A stretch of 64,000 bases of DNA from assembly GCF_001638985.1 (NCBI RefSeq), contig NW_017265146.1, positions 1,076,783 to 1,140,782 of the forward strand, in the 5' to 3' direction. Position numbers and translations under genes: made by a program. Shown in pieces: positions 24,098-37,049 of the stretch (its first letter is position 1; the number at the start of each line of letters is the position of its first letter). The notes beneath the pieces are model-generated. The model was not told the origin of the DNA and searched no databases. It saw nothing but the letters and a program-made list of their open reading frames with translations. The DNA is from Phycomyces blakesleeanus NRRL 1555(-). Lineage: Eukaryota > Mucoromycota > Mucoromycetes > Mucorales > Phycomycetaceae.

Positions 24098-24629
24098 TGT
24101 TGTAAATGAGTATTGACTACTGCTGTAATTGAGAATAAGTCTTAAGGAAATAATATAAGGCCTCAGCTATTCCAGTCAAAGGTGTCTACCGATTACTTTA
24201 TTATTTAACACACAGGTTTGGCATGCATGATAGTGATTATATTTCATATGATGATATCACCATAATATGGGATACATCAGTGGATTATTATAAGCATAAT
24301 TATAACTCATAAACACATTTACTTTTGATGTTAATACTTCATTGGGACTACACACATTTATATAATTAATCATACATTAATTATCCCAAGATCACGTTGC
24401 TCTGATTAAGGCTCAGATAGGATCGATTACCTGACCCCAGTCATATAATTTTCCCAATCCAAAACAATATAAATAGCAGTAGTAGTTCAGTGTAGGAACC
24501 TCGTCAAACTTTGATAAAAAATCTTTCTCAATAAACAAAACCTACACAAGTTCTCACGAATCTTTGTTCCTTATTTCAAATCTTCAATTCTTCCTCTTAA
24601 AAACTTCTTCAACTTCAACCACCACAACA
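24098..24629 (+). mobile_element. Solo LTR, 532 bp, with CCCAC target duplication
   Basis: It begins TGTTGTAAATGAG and ends CACCACAACA, flanked by CCCAC at 24,093-24,097 and 24,630-24,634. The uninterrupted site is visible in the left Gypsy LTR (ATTACCCACGCTCTTG near 18,929). Its reverse complement is at 43,490-44,021, the same length and nearly identical. A TATAAAT near 24,469 may be a retained promoter element. It lies inside the right Gypsy LTR, so it is younger than that insertion. Confidence 0.92.
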
Positions 24630-24809
24630 CCCACGCTCTTGTTTGAGTGATTAGTGATGTTGACTAAGGTGTGTGACCTTGTTATCAGTATATTCTTTAT
24701 TTAATGATAGTGTGAGAAATAATATATAGTTGATACTGGTCGCTTATTCAATATGTCTTTGTCTTATTGTCTGTGTGCTCTATTTGAATCTACGATTATA
24801 TTGGATACA

Positions 24810-25752
24810 ATGTCAAACAGCCATTGTCTAACACAAAGTTCTGCCATAGTAATCTCTCTTTATAGATGCACAACATAATCCTTGAACCTACATTATTTAA
24901 AAAAAAACATATATTGGGCGTATTTCAATGTTTTAATTCTTCAACTAGATTAGCTATTAATATAATAAATATTATAAAAATATGGTGACATCAAAGACAT
25001 ATCATGAAAACCACTAGACAGAGCAATAGAATAACCATATCATATTTTGCAAGCACCAACATGTATGTGTAACATATACACATGTGTTTTTTTTTCTTAC
25101 TTATATTTAGGTTAAGTGGTTAGCACCATTACTATTTCAAATTGGATCTGGAGTTCAATTCTCAATAGAGTACTGTTTGTTTTTTTTTGTTTTATATATC
25201 ATAATAGAATCTTGACTTTTTTTAAAAAAATTGGTAAAAATTATATATTTTAGTAGGATTATATCTTTGCATGATTAATTATTCCATATATTATGCGAGA
25301 ACAATTAATAGATTAGTATTGTCTTTATAGTTCTGGCAAATGTTTTATTTTTATACTAATCATACAAAATGATTAATGTATTAAATAATGAAGCTATAAA
25401 AGTTGTTGCTTTATTCAAGTATATTATTTTCAGTCGTGACTCTCAACAAAATAAAGTAAGATAAAAATTTTCAAAATCTGACTTTTATATTAATAAAAGT
25501 AAAGCAAGTGATAGAAACTCAAAAAAACAATAAATTTGATTGCTTTATAGTTTAAATACCAAGTTAATAGTAAAAAAAATCATTTAATATTTTCACTTTT
25601 ATATTTTTTCATAACAAGTATTTATTAAAGACAATAGCATTTTTACCTCTTATTTTTCTCATTATTTTCTTTTTATTTTTAACATTTACTTTTTATTGTA
25701 TATAGAAGTAGTCACATTTTTTTTTCAGAATTAAAGGTAAATGTTTGATCAC
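24810..25752. other. A+T-rich spacer
   Basis: No gene. At about 25,108-25,160 there is a tRNA-like stretch (GGTTAAGTGGTTAGCACC followed 26 bases later by GAGTTCAATTCTC, resembling boxes A and B). The acceptor stem does not pair, so at most it is a tRNA pseudogene or SINE head. Confidence 0.4.
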
Positions 25753-25877
25753 TTGGTGTAGACAGACTAAAAGCTCAAAAAAAAGACCAAAATTAATTAA
25801 AACTCTTGCCCAATAATATAACTTAAAATTCGTTCTTCTTTTGTATTTTTTTTGAACTTTTAGTCTGTCTACACCAA
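25753..25877. repeat. Short inverted-repeat element (MITE-like), 125 bp
   Basis: The left end reads TTGGTGTAGACAGACTAAAA and the right end is its reverse complement (TTTTAGTCTGTCTACACCAA). The pairing extends to about 30 bp with one mismatch. The centre is A+T-rich and non-coding. No clear target duplication. It could fold into a long hairpin. Confidence 0.7.
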
Positions 25878-28109
25878 TTTTTTTTGTTTTAATATCATTT
25901 TATCATATAGAAGAAGATGTGAGCAAAGACATGCACTGTTTTATAGATTAATTCAATTTCTTCTCCTTCATCTAATATATATAGTTATTATATTCTACTT
26001 TAACAGCAATATATTTGATTCACTTTATTTTTCTACCAACCTGCCCACTATACCAAAGAACGTCTATATTTCCTGATATGTCATAAATATTTAACCGAAA
26101 ATGAGGTTTACATACCAGAAAATAAGAACTTTCATAATTTACTAAGTCACTTTGAAAATTGTTTCAATTTACAGAAGGTTTTTTTTTAAAAAAAAGAGAA
26201 ATAATTATATTTTTATTGATTATTTGATCGACGAAAATATACTTCATATTTATCTTTTAAGAATTGAATGGAACGAAGTAATTGCTGCTGTATGTCATAT
26301 ATATGCTTTGCTTCATCATCTGTTGTATACTGTGCTAATGTGGCAAGGTCTTGATGTGATTGATGCAGTGTTTGATTTGTTTGAATGCACTGATCGAAGA
26401 AAAGGGAGGAGCAATTATTTGTGGTGATGGATTGAGGGATTGGGATGACATTGTGTTCATAGGTAGGGTTTAAAGGAGTGGTTGAGAAGTGCAAAGAAAA
26501 GGCAATGTGCATTTTTAACAAATACATATGCTTGCATGGTTTTTGTCTTCTTTCAAAATCGAAACAGGTACATTTCATTATCAGCCTATCTGTAACCTCA
26601 ACTACATATGCTGTGTTCTCATCAACAACTGACTGCACTTGCCAGCTACTGTTTTCTGCTGATACTGAAGCAACAATCATTGTCTCTCTTGCATCATCAT
26701 CAACTTCTTCTGCTTCCATCTCTCTGATACTTTGCTGTCTAGTAAAAGAGCTCATTGCTCCATTGTTTGACATAACTCTTTCGTACTTTTGTGTTAGATA
26801 GTACTCAACATCATGTACCAAGATAAAGACAAGTTTGTCTAATCTCTTATTTCTTGACCTCTTCATGAACACGGTTTTAAGCTGATTATGCCACGATTCA
26901 ATATAGTTGTTTGTGAGCATATGAGAGAATTGCCGTTCATGATAAGCACGGCTCCAGATCTTAAACTTTTCTTCAGTGCACCAATTTTTTTTAAGTAGTC
27001 TAAGAATAATTCTTGGACACTGAATTCACTTTTGAATTCCACAAGTTTTTGATGGAACTGGTCCAGATCGTCTTCATACACAATATCTTGAAGATATCTC
27101 ATCATTTCACCACAAAGAAGACGAGCCTCAGAAGGCAAAGCATCTTGAATCTTAACAGAGTCAGACAGCTTTTTGTTTCATGCTTGAGTGATGTGAAAGA
27201 TGCAGAATTGAATCTGTGTGGAAGGGAAAGTGGTCTGGATTGCATATACTTCTGCAGAGCAGCAATCAATAATAATTTGCTGAGGATTGATCAGCAAAAG
27301 GGAAGACTTCAAAAACTGTAGCCACTGTACAATAGGGCCAACACCCCGGTCATTTGTTACCATGAAAGCAACAGGCCATCCTCTATTAATTTCTTTGTCA
27401 CGAACAAGAAGGGTATACAAAATCTTATCAATTTTGTCAGAGATAGCATTTGTAGCATCCAAACAAAAGGAAACGGCATTTCTCATTTTAATCTGCTGTG
27501 TTGGTGACCTAAAACTGTAAGCAAATACATTTGTGTTGGGAGAGTAACTCATATTGCCCTTAAAAATCGAAAAATTCATTGCAGGAAGCTTCTCATTTAT
27601 CCATATCAAAAAAGAAACCATTTGATCTTTGTCAAAATGATACAATCTCTTGTTTATCTATAAACAATTGGTTAAATAAAATATTATTTGAAATAAATGG
27701 GGTTTATTTACCTTGTTCATCAAGTTCCAAATATCATAATACTTGACCTTACGATCAGAACTTCTTTCATATCTATCAATAGCTCTCAACATGTCAATAC
27801 GTATCTGGCTGGCAGATTTAGATGATTGCTCTAATTGCTGAGACAGTTCATACAGATACATTTTGGCAAGAGGAAGAGTACAAATATCCTCACGGATATC
27901 ACCAGGAGTATGATCAGCATGATCTTTAGTCAAGGTTATCTCATACCACTCAGGTATCTTAAAGAATTCTCTGATGCAAAGAAGAGCAGGACACTTATTT
28001 TTCTTAGTTCTCTTTTGAACTACTCGCATCTCTGCCTTAGATTCATAAGTTCCTGAACGATGACACGAGTACTCCTGTGAGAAGCACATCTTAATGCCAC
28101 TGTTTTTGG

Positions 28110-30620
28110 GTATCTCCTTATTTTATCCTACGGAGAGTTTGAATTAGTATTTAATTTAGTCCTGTGGCTTTCTAACTTTAATGACAGACAGTGGCTTTTG
28201 CATCCCACACATGGCATTTTTTTTCAACAAATAATCACTTCCCTCTTTCTTAAAAACAAACTTCAATTATGTCTAACAACAATATAAACAACACTATTTA
28301 TGATATTTCCACCGTTCAACAAGTCTTGATCAACTCGCCTTTGGAAGGAATCAAGATGCTTCCTTTGAATTCGACAATATTAGTAAAAGCTAGTGAATGG
28401 GAAAAGTGTCTGGAGCGAATCAATGTCTTATGCTCAACAAAATGGAATAAAAAGCATAAATATTCTGGAAAAGGTTTAGTTTTTGGAGAGACTAAAAAAT
28501 GCCACCGTGCTGGCCAATATATAACAAACCGCCAATTACGTCTTGCCCAGAAAGATATGAAGGCATGCTCTTGTACAGCTGCCTTAAAAATCATACAGCA
28601 TCTCGACAACCCCAATGTTGTTACATTTTGCCAAACAAGGGCACATGTAAACCATGTTCCTGGAGACTGGGACGAAGTCAGAACTCTTCCTTTGCCTTCT
28701 GAAGCCATAAAGATTATTGAAGATCAGTTGAAAAGTGGCAGCAGCTGTAGAAGTACAAGAATTTCAGTTCTTAGACAGATTGATAGTTAGGGAGTTGGCG
28801 TTAGAAAGCCTAATTATGAAGAAATTTACAACAGAATGAGAAAGGTTTGTCAATGAATATAACAGAGCTTTCGTATTAAATTAATATTTATATATCAAAT
28901 AAATACTCGTATATAAAATAGATGACTACTTTGTTATATATGTTTGCTTCTGATGAAAATGCATCTATTTCCATCTGGTTAAATGTAAAGCTAGCAGAAC
29001 AAAACTATTGCATTTTTGAAATCAATCTTTCTGTTTATAATGACGGTAAAAAACAATTTGCCTTTGGATTTCAATCACCAATGCAAGTTTCAATCATGAG
29101 AATCTCGCAATCTTTTTGTCTCGATGCCACCCATTCCATTTCGTCCAGAAGCAACGAAGTATTATATACTTTGGTCACTCGCCATCCTCAAACAGGAAAG
29201 GGATTCCCTGTTGCATACATGGTGACAAACAACCAGACAGCCATACCCATCAAACTTTGGCTTGACCACCTTCGCATCAAAAGCAGCTTCATACCAATGA
29301 ATATTACCATTGACTGTAGCATTATGGAGGTTAATGCAATCAAAGAAGCATTACCTCATGCTACAATTCACTACTGTGATTTTCATGTTCTTCGCACTTG
29401 GCAGCACAACCTTGACAGCAAGATTAAACTTAATGCCTCTTATACATCAGAACAACTTGGGAATTATAAGACTGCACTGAAGAACTACCTGAGACACATT
29501 CTCATCGAGTCCAACGAAGACGTGTTCCTAAGAGCAATTGAAGATTTTAAACTGATGGTTCAGGATCAACCTCAGTTTTTGAAATATTTTAAGAAATGGA
29601 CCGAGAACGAAGAATTGTTGCGAAGATGGGGGCGCCCGTATGTTAGCCAACAACATCAGAGATATGTGACAAACAACTATGTAGAATCATGGCACAATCA
29701 ACTCAAGACAATCTACTTTGGTCGTGCACGCATCAGAAGATTGGATCGACTGATTTTTATCTTGACAAATGATGTGGAGTTCTATTTTGAACAAGAGGTT
29801 GAGCGTATTCACTTCAACAATGATAAGATGGGTCCCATTGATAATGAGTTAGCAAGAAATTCTTTTGTTGCTTCAAAAATCCAAAATGACATGCTCCCTT
29901 CCATGATTCTCAACCCTTTGGGTAAGACTGGTAACAGCATGGATGATTATAATGGTGAGTGGCAAATAAGATCTTTCGTAACAGAAGATAAGTGGTATAC
30001 CGTCAATATATCAAATGACTTGATACAAAGCTGCACCTGCCCGAACTTTCTGACCCGCCAGATCCCATGCAAGCATTCACATTTGTTGAAGCGTAACTGT
30101 GGGGCAAAATTCAGCTTCATCGAGCAACGGGAGATAGCAGGAGTGGTATTGAACCGACAAGACGCTGTAAATGCAAACGAGAACGAAGTTGAGGAAGAAG
30201 TAGAGGAGGAATTAGAGAGTGGAGGTACTGCTGAAGATAGAGGTGTATATGTCTTTGACGAAATTGCAGCTTATTCTGCAACGATGCATCACGGCTTTGA
30301 AGATCTTCAAACTTTGAAGACAATTCCTGGCTTAGATCAAACAAAGGCAGATCTTATAAAAAGAGCACTCGCAGATACTTTGAGGTTGATGGATGAATAT
30401 AGAAGTGAGAACCCTTCATATTTTAGAAACTTGAATACTCAGAGATAATAATAAAAATAATAAATATATATCATTAAAAGATCTTAAAAGTACAAGAAAA
30501 AATATTTCTGATTGATATAAACAAATACAATTCTAATTGAATTTACCAAAAGTAAAACCTGTTACTACCTCAACGGATTTTCAAAATTCAAACTCTCCGT
30601 AGGATAAAATAAGGAGATAC
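28110..30620 (+). mobile_element. Younger MULE element inserted in the older MULE
   Basis: Terminal inverted repeats of about 34 bp: GTATCTCCTTATTTTATCCT at 28,110, and its reverse complement ending at 30,620. An 8-bp target duplication GTTTTTGG lies at 28,102-28,109 and 30,621-30,628. The length is 2,511 bp. It carries one transposase gene in the opposite orientation to its host element. Clean ends and a nearly open gene show a recent insertion. Confidence 0.92.
28269..30448 (+). pseudogene. MULE transposase with SWIM zinc finger (inner element), one in-frame stop
   Basis: Two exons, 28269-28844 and 28922-30448, joined by a GT-AG intron in phase 0. The outer MULE has an intron at the matching place. 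The only lesion is a TAG at 28,788 in exon 1. The core shows SFCLDATHSIS, ITIDCSIMEVNAI, HYCDFHVLRTW and NNYVESWHNQLKT, which hold the expected Asp, Asp and Glu. The SWIM finger is CTCPNFLTRQIPCKHSH. A Glu-rich stretch (EEEVEEELESGG) precedes the C-terminal helix. About 700 codons in all. Restart or readthrough is conceivable, because exon 2 alone keeps the whole catalytic core. Confidence 0.85.
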
Positions 30621-31119
30621 GTTTTTGGCTTCTTCAGCAGTGATATCAGTACGTCATTTGTTGGAGTTACAAATAGTTCATTTCACTGCACAGGATTCAC
30701 CAAGTTCTACAAGGCATTCTTTCCACTCAGATGTTCTAACTCTAATAGTACAGTTGAGTCTAAGTGTCATTACTCCGGGAATAGATGAGCACTCCAATAC
30801 TTCTGAAATTGTTGGAAGAGTGTAAATGTTTTCATTTGTTAGTGTAATATTGACAGTAGACATGTTTAATAGCAATATGTGTAAATAAAAAAACGCGCTT
30901 TCAGGGAATATAGAATCTTTGTTTCAAACAAACAATTTAAAAACAAGAAAAAATATTGACAGTCACTATTTTGGTTAAATATTTATGACATACCAGGAAA
31001 TATAGACTTTCAAAGATATAGGTGTCAGTGAATTTCTCAAAAGCCTTTTATATCTTTAACCAGCTCAAATTATTTAGCTTTAACTACACATATACTTCTT
31101 ATATAAAGCAAGTAGTACT

Positions 31120-33740
31120 GAGTGATCAAAAATTGTTGTATACCTAGAATCCATACCTAAAACTAAAGTTTTAATGTTTAGCATTAAATATGACTGTAAG
31201 GTCCTATGGAAACAGTATAAAATAGTTATTGAAACAAATACATATGCAGATATATGATATGCGAGCCCGAAATCTTGATTATTGGGCTTGTCTGTTTAAA
31301 ATAATATACAAAAATAATTTGTAGTAATATATTCAAAGAAACTGGTATACCTGTAACCCTTGATAGAGACTGAGTTTTTTAGCATTGGATTTTGCGGTCG
31401 AAATAGTAAAAAAAGACAAATGAAAAAAGACAAATGAAAAAAGACAAATATAGCTGTGGCCCACAATAGAGAGTAGAATACTGATACCTGGTATCAGCTG
31501 TAAAAAAAATTAGTAAATACAATTTTCAGTGAGAAAATTTTAAAAACCCCTCCTATGTCTTTAATCCTTAATAAAGAATAGAACCATGATAATTGACCTA
31601 AACTACGAAGAGAAAAAAAAATAAGCAAATACAAGCATCATTCAAAGAAAAATAGGCAACTAAACAATGTATACCTGTAACATATGAATAAGAGTTAGAC
31701 AATGATCTTTGACACCAACTGTGAAATTATAAGTATTTATAACCATCAGTGAATAGATTCACAAAGAGACTTGTATACCTACGGCCCATGATGTAGAGCA
31801 GAGCCATAAATTTTGGACTTGGCGATTAAAAGACTAGACAAATAAAAGCGACAAGTATTAACTGCTTAAAGAGTCATGTATACATATAGCCCAAAATGGG
31901 CAGCGGAATATTGATCGTTCGCCCTGGTGGTAAATAGACTAAAAAAAGAAAGCCAACAATAAGTATATGTTCAAAAAGAAATATATATCTGTGATTATGA
32001 ATAAATATTCAAAACTTGATCATTGGCTTAAAATATAAAAAAAAAGCTAGACAAAATAATAGTTGATAGCTAAATACTAAACGAGACATGTGTATCTCAT
32101 ACCCTGGATATATGGTAGAACCTTAATCGTTGGTTTTGACTATGTCAAGATAACTAAAAACAACAACCAGTAAGTAGATGCTCAATATATATATATATAT
32201 ACTGGAGAACCTGGACGGGCAACAGAGGCTTTATAGTTTGGATTTGACTGTGTAAACACTAGAATAATCTAATTGATAGTAAGAAAATATTTAAAGAGCT
32301 TTGTATACCTGAGGATTTTTATGGAGAGTGAAACCTTGATTGCTGATCTTTGCCGTAAAAAGTATGGGAATATACAGCTTAAAGTAACTAAAGGCTCAAA
32401 GAGACTTGTATGTCTATGACTGTAAGAAAATGTCAGAATATTAATTGTTGGTCTTTACTATGAAAACACTGGAAAAATATACCTAATAGTAAGTAAATTC
32501 TCAGGAATATATATATACCTATGGTTGGAGATGTAGGTCAAAACCGTGACTGTTGACATGAGCTGTGAAGATTCTGGACATATAAAACAGGTTATAAGTA
32601 AATGGTATAATAAAGATGTATGCTTGTAGCCCTGGATGGAAATCGGGCACATAATCATTGGTGTGAACTGTGAAATTACTAGAAAGATTAAAACTGATAG
32701 TAAGAACATATTCCAATAAAAAAAACCTTGTATGTCTATAAGCCTTGATGGAGACTAGAGCCATGAGGGCTAGCATAGAATGTAAAAAAGAAAAAGGAAA
32801 AAAAAAGATTAAATAGATAGAATCAGTAGTAAAATAATATTAAAATACACTTATATATCTAAGACATTGAATTAATAGCAGGATCTTGATCGTTGACCAG
32901 GACTCTAAAAACGCTTAATAAATGTCATTGGCTGTAAAAAAGTAATCTAAGAATCTTATATACCTTTACCCAATAATGTTGAGTGGAAACTTGATAATGA
33001 TCAAAGACTTGATCAATGGACTTGAATGTGCAAACGCCAGAGAAATTCAGTCGATATTAAAAAAAATCAAAGATACATGGATATCTTCAACCCTTCCTGG
33101 AAAGCTGAAGCTTAATCATTAGACTCGAATTTAAAATACTAATCAAATGTAATTGATAATAAATAAATATTCAAAATAAACGGTGATATGTGTGGCTCAT
33201 GGTTGAGAGTAGGAAATTTATCCCTTGACCTATATATTAAAAGCAATAGGCAATAGCAGCCGGCAGTCCTAAAAGAACAATTATACTTGAATGTCTATGA
33301 ACCTGGGTGGAGACTAAAATCTTGAATCTTGATGTGAACTATGATATGACTAGATAAATATGATAGATGACAGAAAGATATTCAAAGGAGGGTGTACGCC
33401 TATTACCTTGATGAATAGCAGAAACTTGATCATCAGCGTTGACTGTAAAATTATTAGACAATTTCAACAAGCAATGATTAACTATTAAAAAAAACGCATA
33501 TATACCTTTTACCCTAGATGAGCAGCAGAATCTCAATTAGTAGCCTTGACTATGAAAAGACTAGACAAATATAGCAGACACCAAGCAAATGCTCAAAGAG
33601 ATATATATACTAGTAAACTTGCATGAACTATAGAATCTTGGGTGTTGACCTCAATTATGAAAAGACTACCAAACAAAAGCTGGTAATAGGTAAATACCCA
33701 AAGATACTGGTATATCTAACATCGCACCACTGTAAAAAAA
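31120..33740. repeat. Degenerate tandem array, unit about 90-110 bp
   Basis: Motifs recur in fixed order for 2.6 kb: CTTGTATACCTATG, then CCCTGGATGGAGAGTAGAA, then CTTGATCATTGAC, then TGTGAAAAGACTAGACAAA, then a GTAAGTAAATACTCAAAGA-like tail. Clear starts lie near 31,350, 31,770, 31,880, 32,090, 32,305, 32,405, 32,510, 32,615 and 33,290. Substitutions and indels are heavy, so this is an old array of perhaps 25 units. It lies between the outer MULE and the dead transposase. Open frames in it are chance. Confidence 0.65.
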
Positions 33741-34247
33741 ACATCCTATAATAAAATCTAAAATATCTGTAATAGCAGACTTAACACCATGGGAGATTTT
33801 AGATATCAAATTTGGAAATATTTTACTCATATACATTTTGATTAGTCTATATAACTCAGATTAATTGGGATATCGAATTTGACCCATTTTATGAGACTTG
33901 TCAACTACATAAGACAATTTTAAAAGGACAAGTATCCATAAATGGACTCTCTCAATATTTTGGCAAAACCGAAAAATGACTTGGTGAAAATCACAATTTT
34001 TTTTATTGAATAATTTTTTTTATTAATAAAGATAAAAAAAAAATCAATATTGTCGATTCGAAAACAAGGAAACAAAGAACTAGTAGGAGCCAAATTTACT
34101 GAGATTGATGACAAGCTTGTTGTCAAATTCTGTGTGTATATTAAGCTTACATATAATCTTCAGCTGATCGAGTGGAGTAGATGCATCATTGGAAACCCTT
34201 TGCGTGAGGAGGTAGTTGTTAACTTGAGCGTGGGGACTACTCTCAAC
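33741..34247. other. A+T-rich stretch at the 3' side of the dead transposase
   Basis: It may include the distal 3' coding end or UTR of the 34.2-36.5 kb pseudogene. CACTGTAAAAAAAACATCC at 33,728 resembles a CACTG-type transposon end, but no partner was found. Confidence 0.3.
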
Positions 34248-36541
34248 TCAATAGTGTTCTACTCTCAAAGAGGGGACCTTTCCAATAAATGGATGGGCAT
34301 GTTGGTCTCTACTCTCCTTGAGCATGAACACCGCAAAGGTATTGTCACGGAGTGCTTTTGCTGTAATGTCATCAGTGTCGTTATTATCAGCAAAGTCTCT
34401 TGATCCACCAAACAGGATATTCTTAACATTGTCATTAAAGTTTTCTTTAAGAAATTCTGCCGTGGAATTACCATACTTCTCTGTCATTTTGTATTTGCTC
34501 ATCCATGAGCCACCATCAATACTGTGTCTCATTGCAGATTGCTTGGCAAACTTGAGATATACATCTGTTGAGATATTTAACCTATTGGTATGTATTAGGT
34601 GTTCACAGATGTGTTTGTTAAACTGCTCACCTTTTTTGGTCTCGTAGTGTAGAGCAGTTCCAAATCTTTATAGATAGTCGGGCAGATGTGTGAGCAGGTG
34701 AACCTTGGGCTTCGAGGAATATGGATTATGTCCTTCGATTTCACAGGTAATGTCATAATAATGCAGTTCTTAGATAAGGCTTGTAACTGTCTTTTCAACT
34801 TCGTCAATGTACATATTATAATCATACCTTACTGCTCTAACAAACACCAAGGAGCAAAGACGGCCAAGATGGACAAAAGATGGAGTTATTAGAGACAGTA
34901 TACTATCATTTGCAAATTCTGTAACTAAGATAGCGGGTAGAATTTGCAGAAGAACTTTGTAATCCCTCCCAAGGAATGAGCCACAATGTCGTAACTCTGG
35001 AGTGAACTTTCTTGACATTCCTTGAGAGTTTTCATAATCCTTGAGGGCTTTGGACAATCTAGCCATTTGGTTAGGATTTTTCTTTAGTACAACCTTTATC
35101 AAATCATTGACTAGATACTTAGCAACTCCAAGAAGTATGTTATGCAGAACTTCAACTGAAGTATCTGTCAATGAATCGAATGACTGTAGTTCCAACAATG
35201 CATCTGTTGCCCTATTTGCAAAGCATAGGTCGCTTGCTGTCAGAGCATTTCCAGTCAAAGGAGCATCTAGAATAGTCAATCCACATCCTGATGTAGACGC
35301 AGCAGCAAGATAGTGTGCCTTTGTTCTTGCTGTATGTCTACCAGTATAATACAAAGAGCTTTGGAGGTTGGGCATGGATCTTTGTAAACGAACATAACAT
35401 TTGTGGCATGGGTACAGACTTGTTGGCACGCACAAACCACATAGTTCAGAATGGCATGGAGTGTCTGCCTCGATCCAAAGGAGTGGTGATGCTACTAAAA
35501 CGTTTTCGTTGTCTTTGGCAGAGAACATCACCAGTCCGTTTTCGAGCCTTTTAAAATCTTCAACGATTTTAGGCAACAAGGATATCCCACTTGCCACCTT
35601 TTTCTTGGGAATAGCAGAGAGAAAGTGGATGTTTTCAATTGAAGACCTCTCTTTGTAGAAGAGAGCAGCAAACTTCATTGACTAGCTTTCGTATGGGTTA
35701 TATTGCTTTGATTGGTTTCTGGAGGTGTCGTCGGTGAAGAGTATAATAGGCGATATCCTCACCTTGTAAAACAACTTTAGATCGATTGGCTTTCCAGTTT
35801 CGTCTAGTACGTGTTGTTTTAAAAAATGAGGCTCTTCCAGCAAGGACTTGTGGCTGGCAATCAAATGAAAGACTTTCTCAGGTGAGACGCTATAGCATAG
35901 GGCAACATCAACAGAGGTTGAGTCAAAACCAAGAAGAGTTTCAAGCTTTATGCTAGTAGATTCAACTTTGATGCCAATGAACTGACCATCTTCCAGAATA
36001 TAAACCATGTCGTCTTGAACAAAAACGGCTGAGTTATCCATGGTATGAAATGATTCTACTAGGAAACGGGCTGGAGTAGAACCATTCATAAAGTTAACAA
36101 TATCACCAGACCAAAAATCTACACCGTTGTGGGTGAGTATAGGTTGTTGATCATACCAATGTGTTCTCCACTTTTCGCCTTGTTGTAGACAAATGGACTG
36201 GTTAGGAGTGCGGTCAGGGAGGGAAAATATGTTTCTTGCTTTCTTGGGGTTGGCAGCAAGAAACCGGACATGGTCTGAAGGCAGGTTGATATAAGCAGAC
36301 ATGGTATTGTTTTCCGGCAACTGGATATCGACTTTTGTGGATGGAAATACAGGAATCTTGAACTTTTTCCTGGTCTGATAGTTTAAGAGGGCATCCAATG
36401 AGGTAACTTGAATGGGGACTTCTTTCGGATAGCTTCCTCATGAAGCTTAAGGACAAGACTTATGGTAAACAGGTTCTTTTTCAAGATCCTGCGAGATACC
36501 ATGTCATTATCACCATCAACAAAGGCAAGCAGTACCATAGA
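34248..36541 (-). pseudogene. Degenerate Tnp2-like transposase body, separated from its 5' end by nested insertions
   Basis: A single minus-strand frame runs from about 36,541 to 34,248, broken by TAG at 35,682, TAA at 34,770 and a further stop near 34,675. Recognisable blocks: SPIILFTDDTSRNQSKQYN, WIEADTPCHSELCG, CxxC in YPCHKCYV, HNILLGVAKY, KPKVHLLTHLPDYL and ETKKGEQFNKHI. This is a separate fungal transposase-like family, distantly resembling the Tnp2/Plavaka-type proteins. It is clearly different from the two intact transposases nearby. The N-terminal zinc-finger part probably lies at 44,027-44,519, beyond the CACTA-1 element and a solo LTR. Confidence 0.65.
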
Positions 36542-37049
36542 CTAGAGATCAGGGAACGGGTGGGTATCTGATGTATACTGGTTCCATGTCATATGCGATC
36601 CAGTTGCTTCTCTCAGTAAATCAAGATCTTCATCCAACGATGAGCTGGTATTGGATGCAGAAGACTACATACTATTTCTTATATGCATGTATAGCACTGG
36701 AAAAATAGGGTAATTTCATCTGGATCAAATGTACCAAAAATGTAGATGATTGAGCCGATATCATCACAATTTTTGTGATATATCATTTTGAGCAATGGTA
36801 CGATATCATCTATGGTGCTGATGCGTATCATCATAACAACGGGTACACGAAAACCCAATGTAGAACGATTGTCAGTCCGCAAACTATGGAAACTGAATAA
36901 ATATTGTAGTTACGCTTTACTCCTATCGAGTCTACCTCTTTATGTGTTATATTTTGAGGTCTATAAAGAGCTAGCGTCCCATATTATTATTTTTACCGGG
37001 TTTTTTTATTGGCTGCAGAAATGCTTTAAAAACTATCAAAGAGATGATT

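Larger units (their letters stand above)
18901..24809 (-). mobile_element. Decayed Ty3/Gypsy chromodomain retrotransposon
   Basis: The element reads leftward: 5' LTR (24,065-24,809, interrupted), leader, gag, protease, reverse transcriptase, RNase H, integrase, chromodomain, polypurine tract (complement of 19,111-19,125, G-rich) and 3' LTR (18,901-19,110). In element orientation the LTRs start TGTATCC. Gag and pol lie in one reading frame, broken by five stops. No matching target-site duplication was found, so one end may be rearranged. The right LTR carries a complete younger solo LTR. Confidence 0.85.
26213..30863 (-). pseudogene. MULE transposase with SWIM zinc finger (outer element), decayed and split
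   Basis: Start near 30,863 (MSTVNITLTNENIYTLPTIS). The N-terminal exon decays after SCAVK and is cut by the inner MULE (28,110-30,620). It resumes near 28,089 with the FLYWCH/WRKY-like N-terminal region, then an intron (about 27,660-27,712), then the core. Catalytic blocks visible: FCLDATNAIS (first Asp), QQIIIDCCSAEVYAI (second Asp), FCIFHIT and NNYIESWHNQLKT (Glu). The SWIM zinc finger is CTCFDFERRQKPCKHMY (near residues 130-150 of the last segment). Lesions: TGA after HITQA (near 27,175), a frameshift near 26,920-26,960, and the insertion. The inner MULE has Trp where this copy has the TGA. Confidence 0.85.
26062..31007 (-). mobile_element. Older MULE element, split by a younger MULE
   Basis: The terminal inverted repeats read GTCTATATTTCCTGATATGT at 26,062 and, as reverse complement, GTCTATATTTCCTGGTATGT ending at 31,007. 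Similarity runs on for about 36-40 bp (TCATAAATATTTAACC). The flanks share CAAAGA a few bases out, so the target duplication is not clean. The single encoded transposase gene reads leftward and is interrupted at 28,102-28,109 by the inner element. Confidence 0.8.

Noticed and set aside
25108..25165. tRNA gene
   Set aside because: Box A-like and box B-like segments are present, but the acceptor stem does not pair and the T stem has a mismatch. A decayed tRNA or SINE head is more likely.
33728..33760. CACTGTAAAAAAAACATCC as an end of the dead Tnp2-like element
   Set aside because: No inverted partner was found between 44,500 and 46,500, so it stays a chance match.
34050..34403. 117-codon plus-strand open frame
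   Set aside because: Antisense to the dead Tnp2-like transposase, which has clear family wording on the minus strand.
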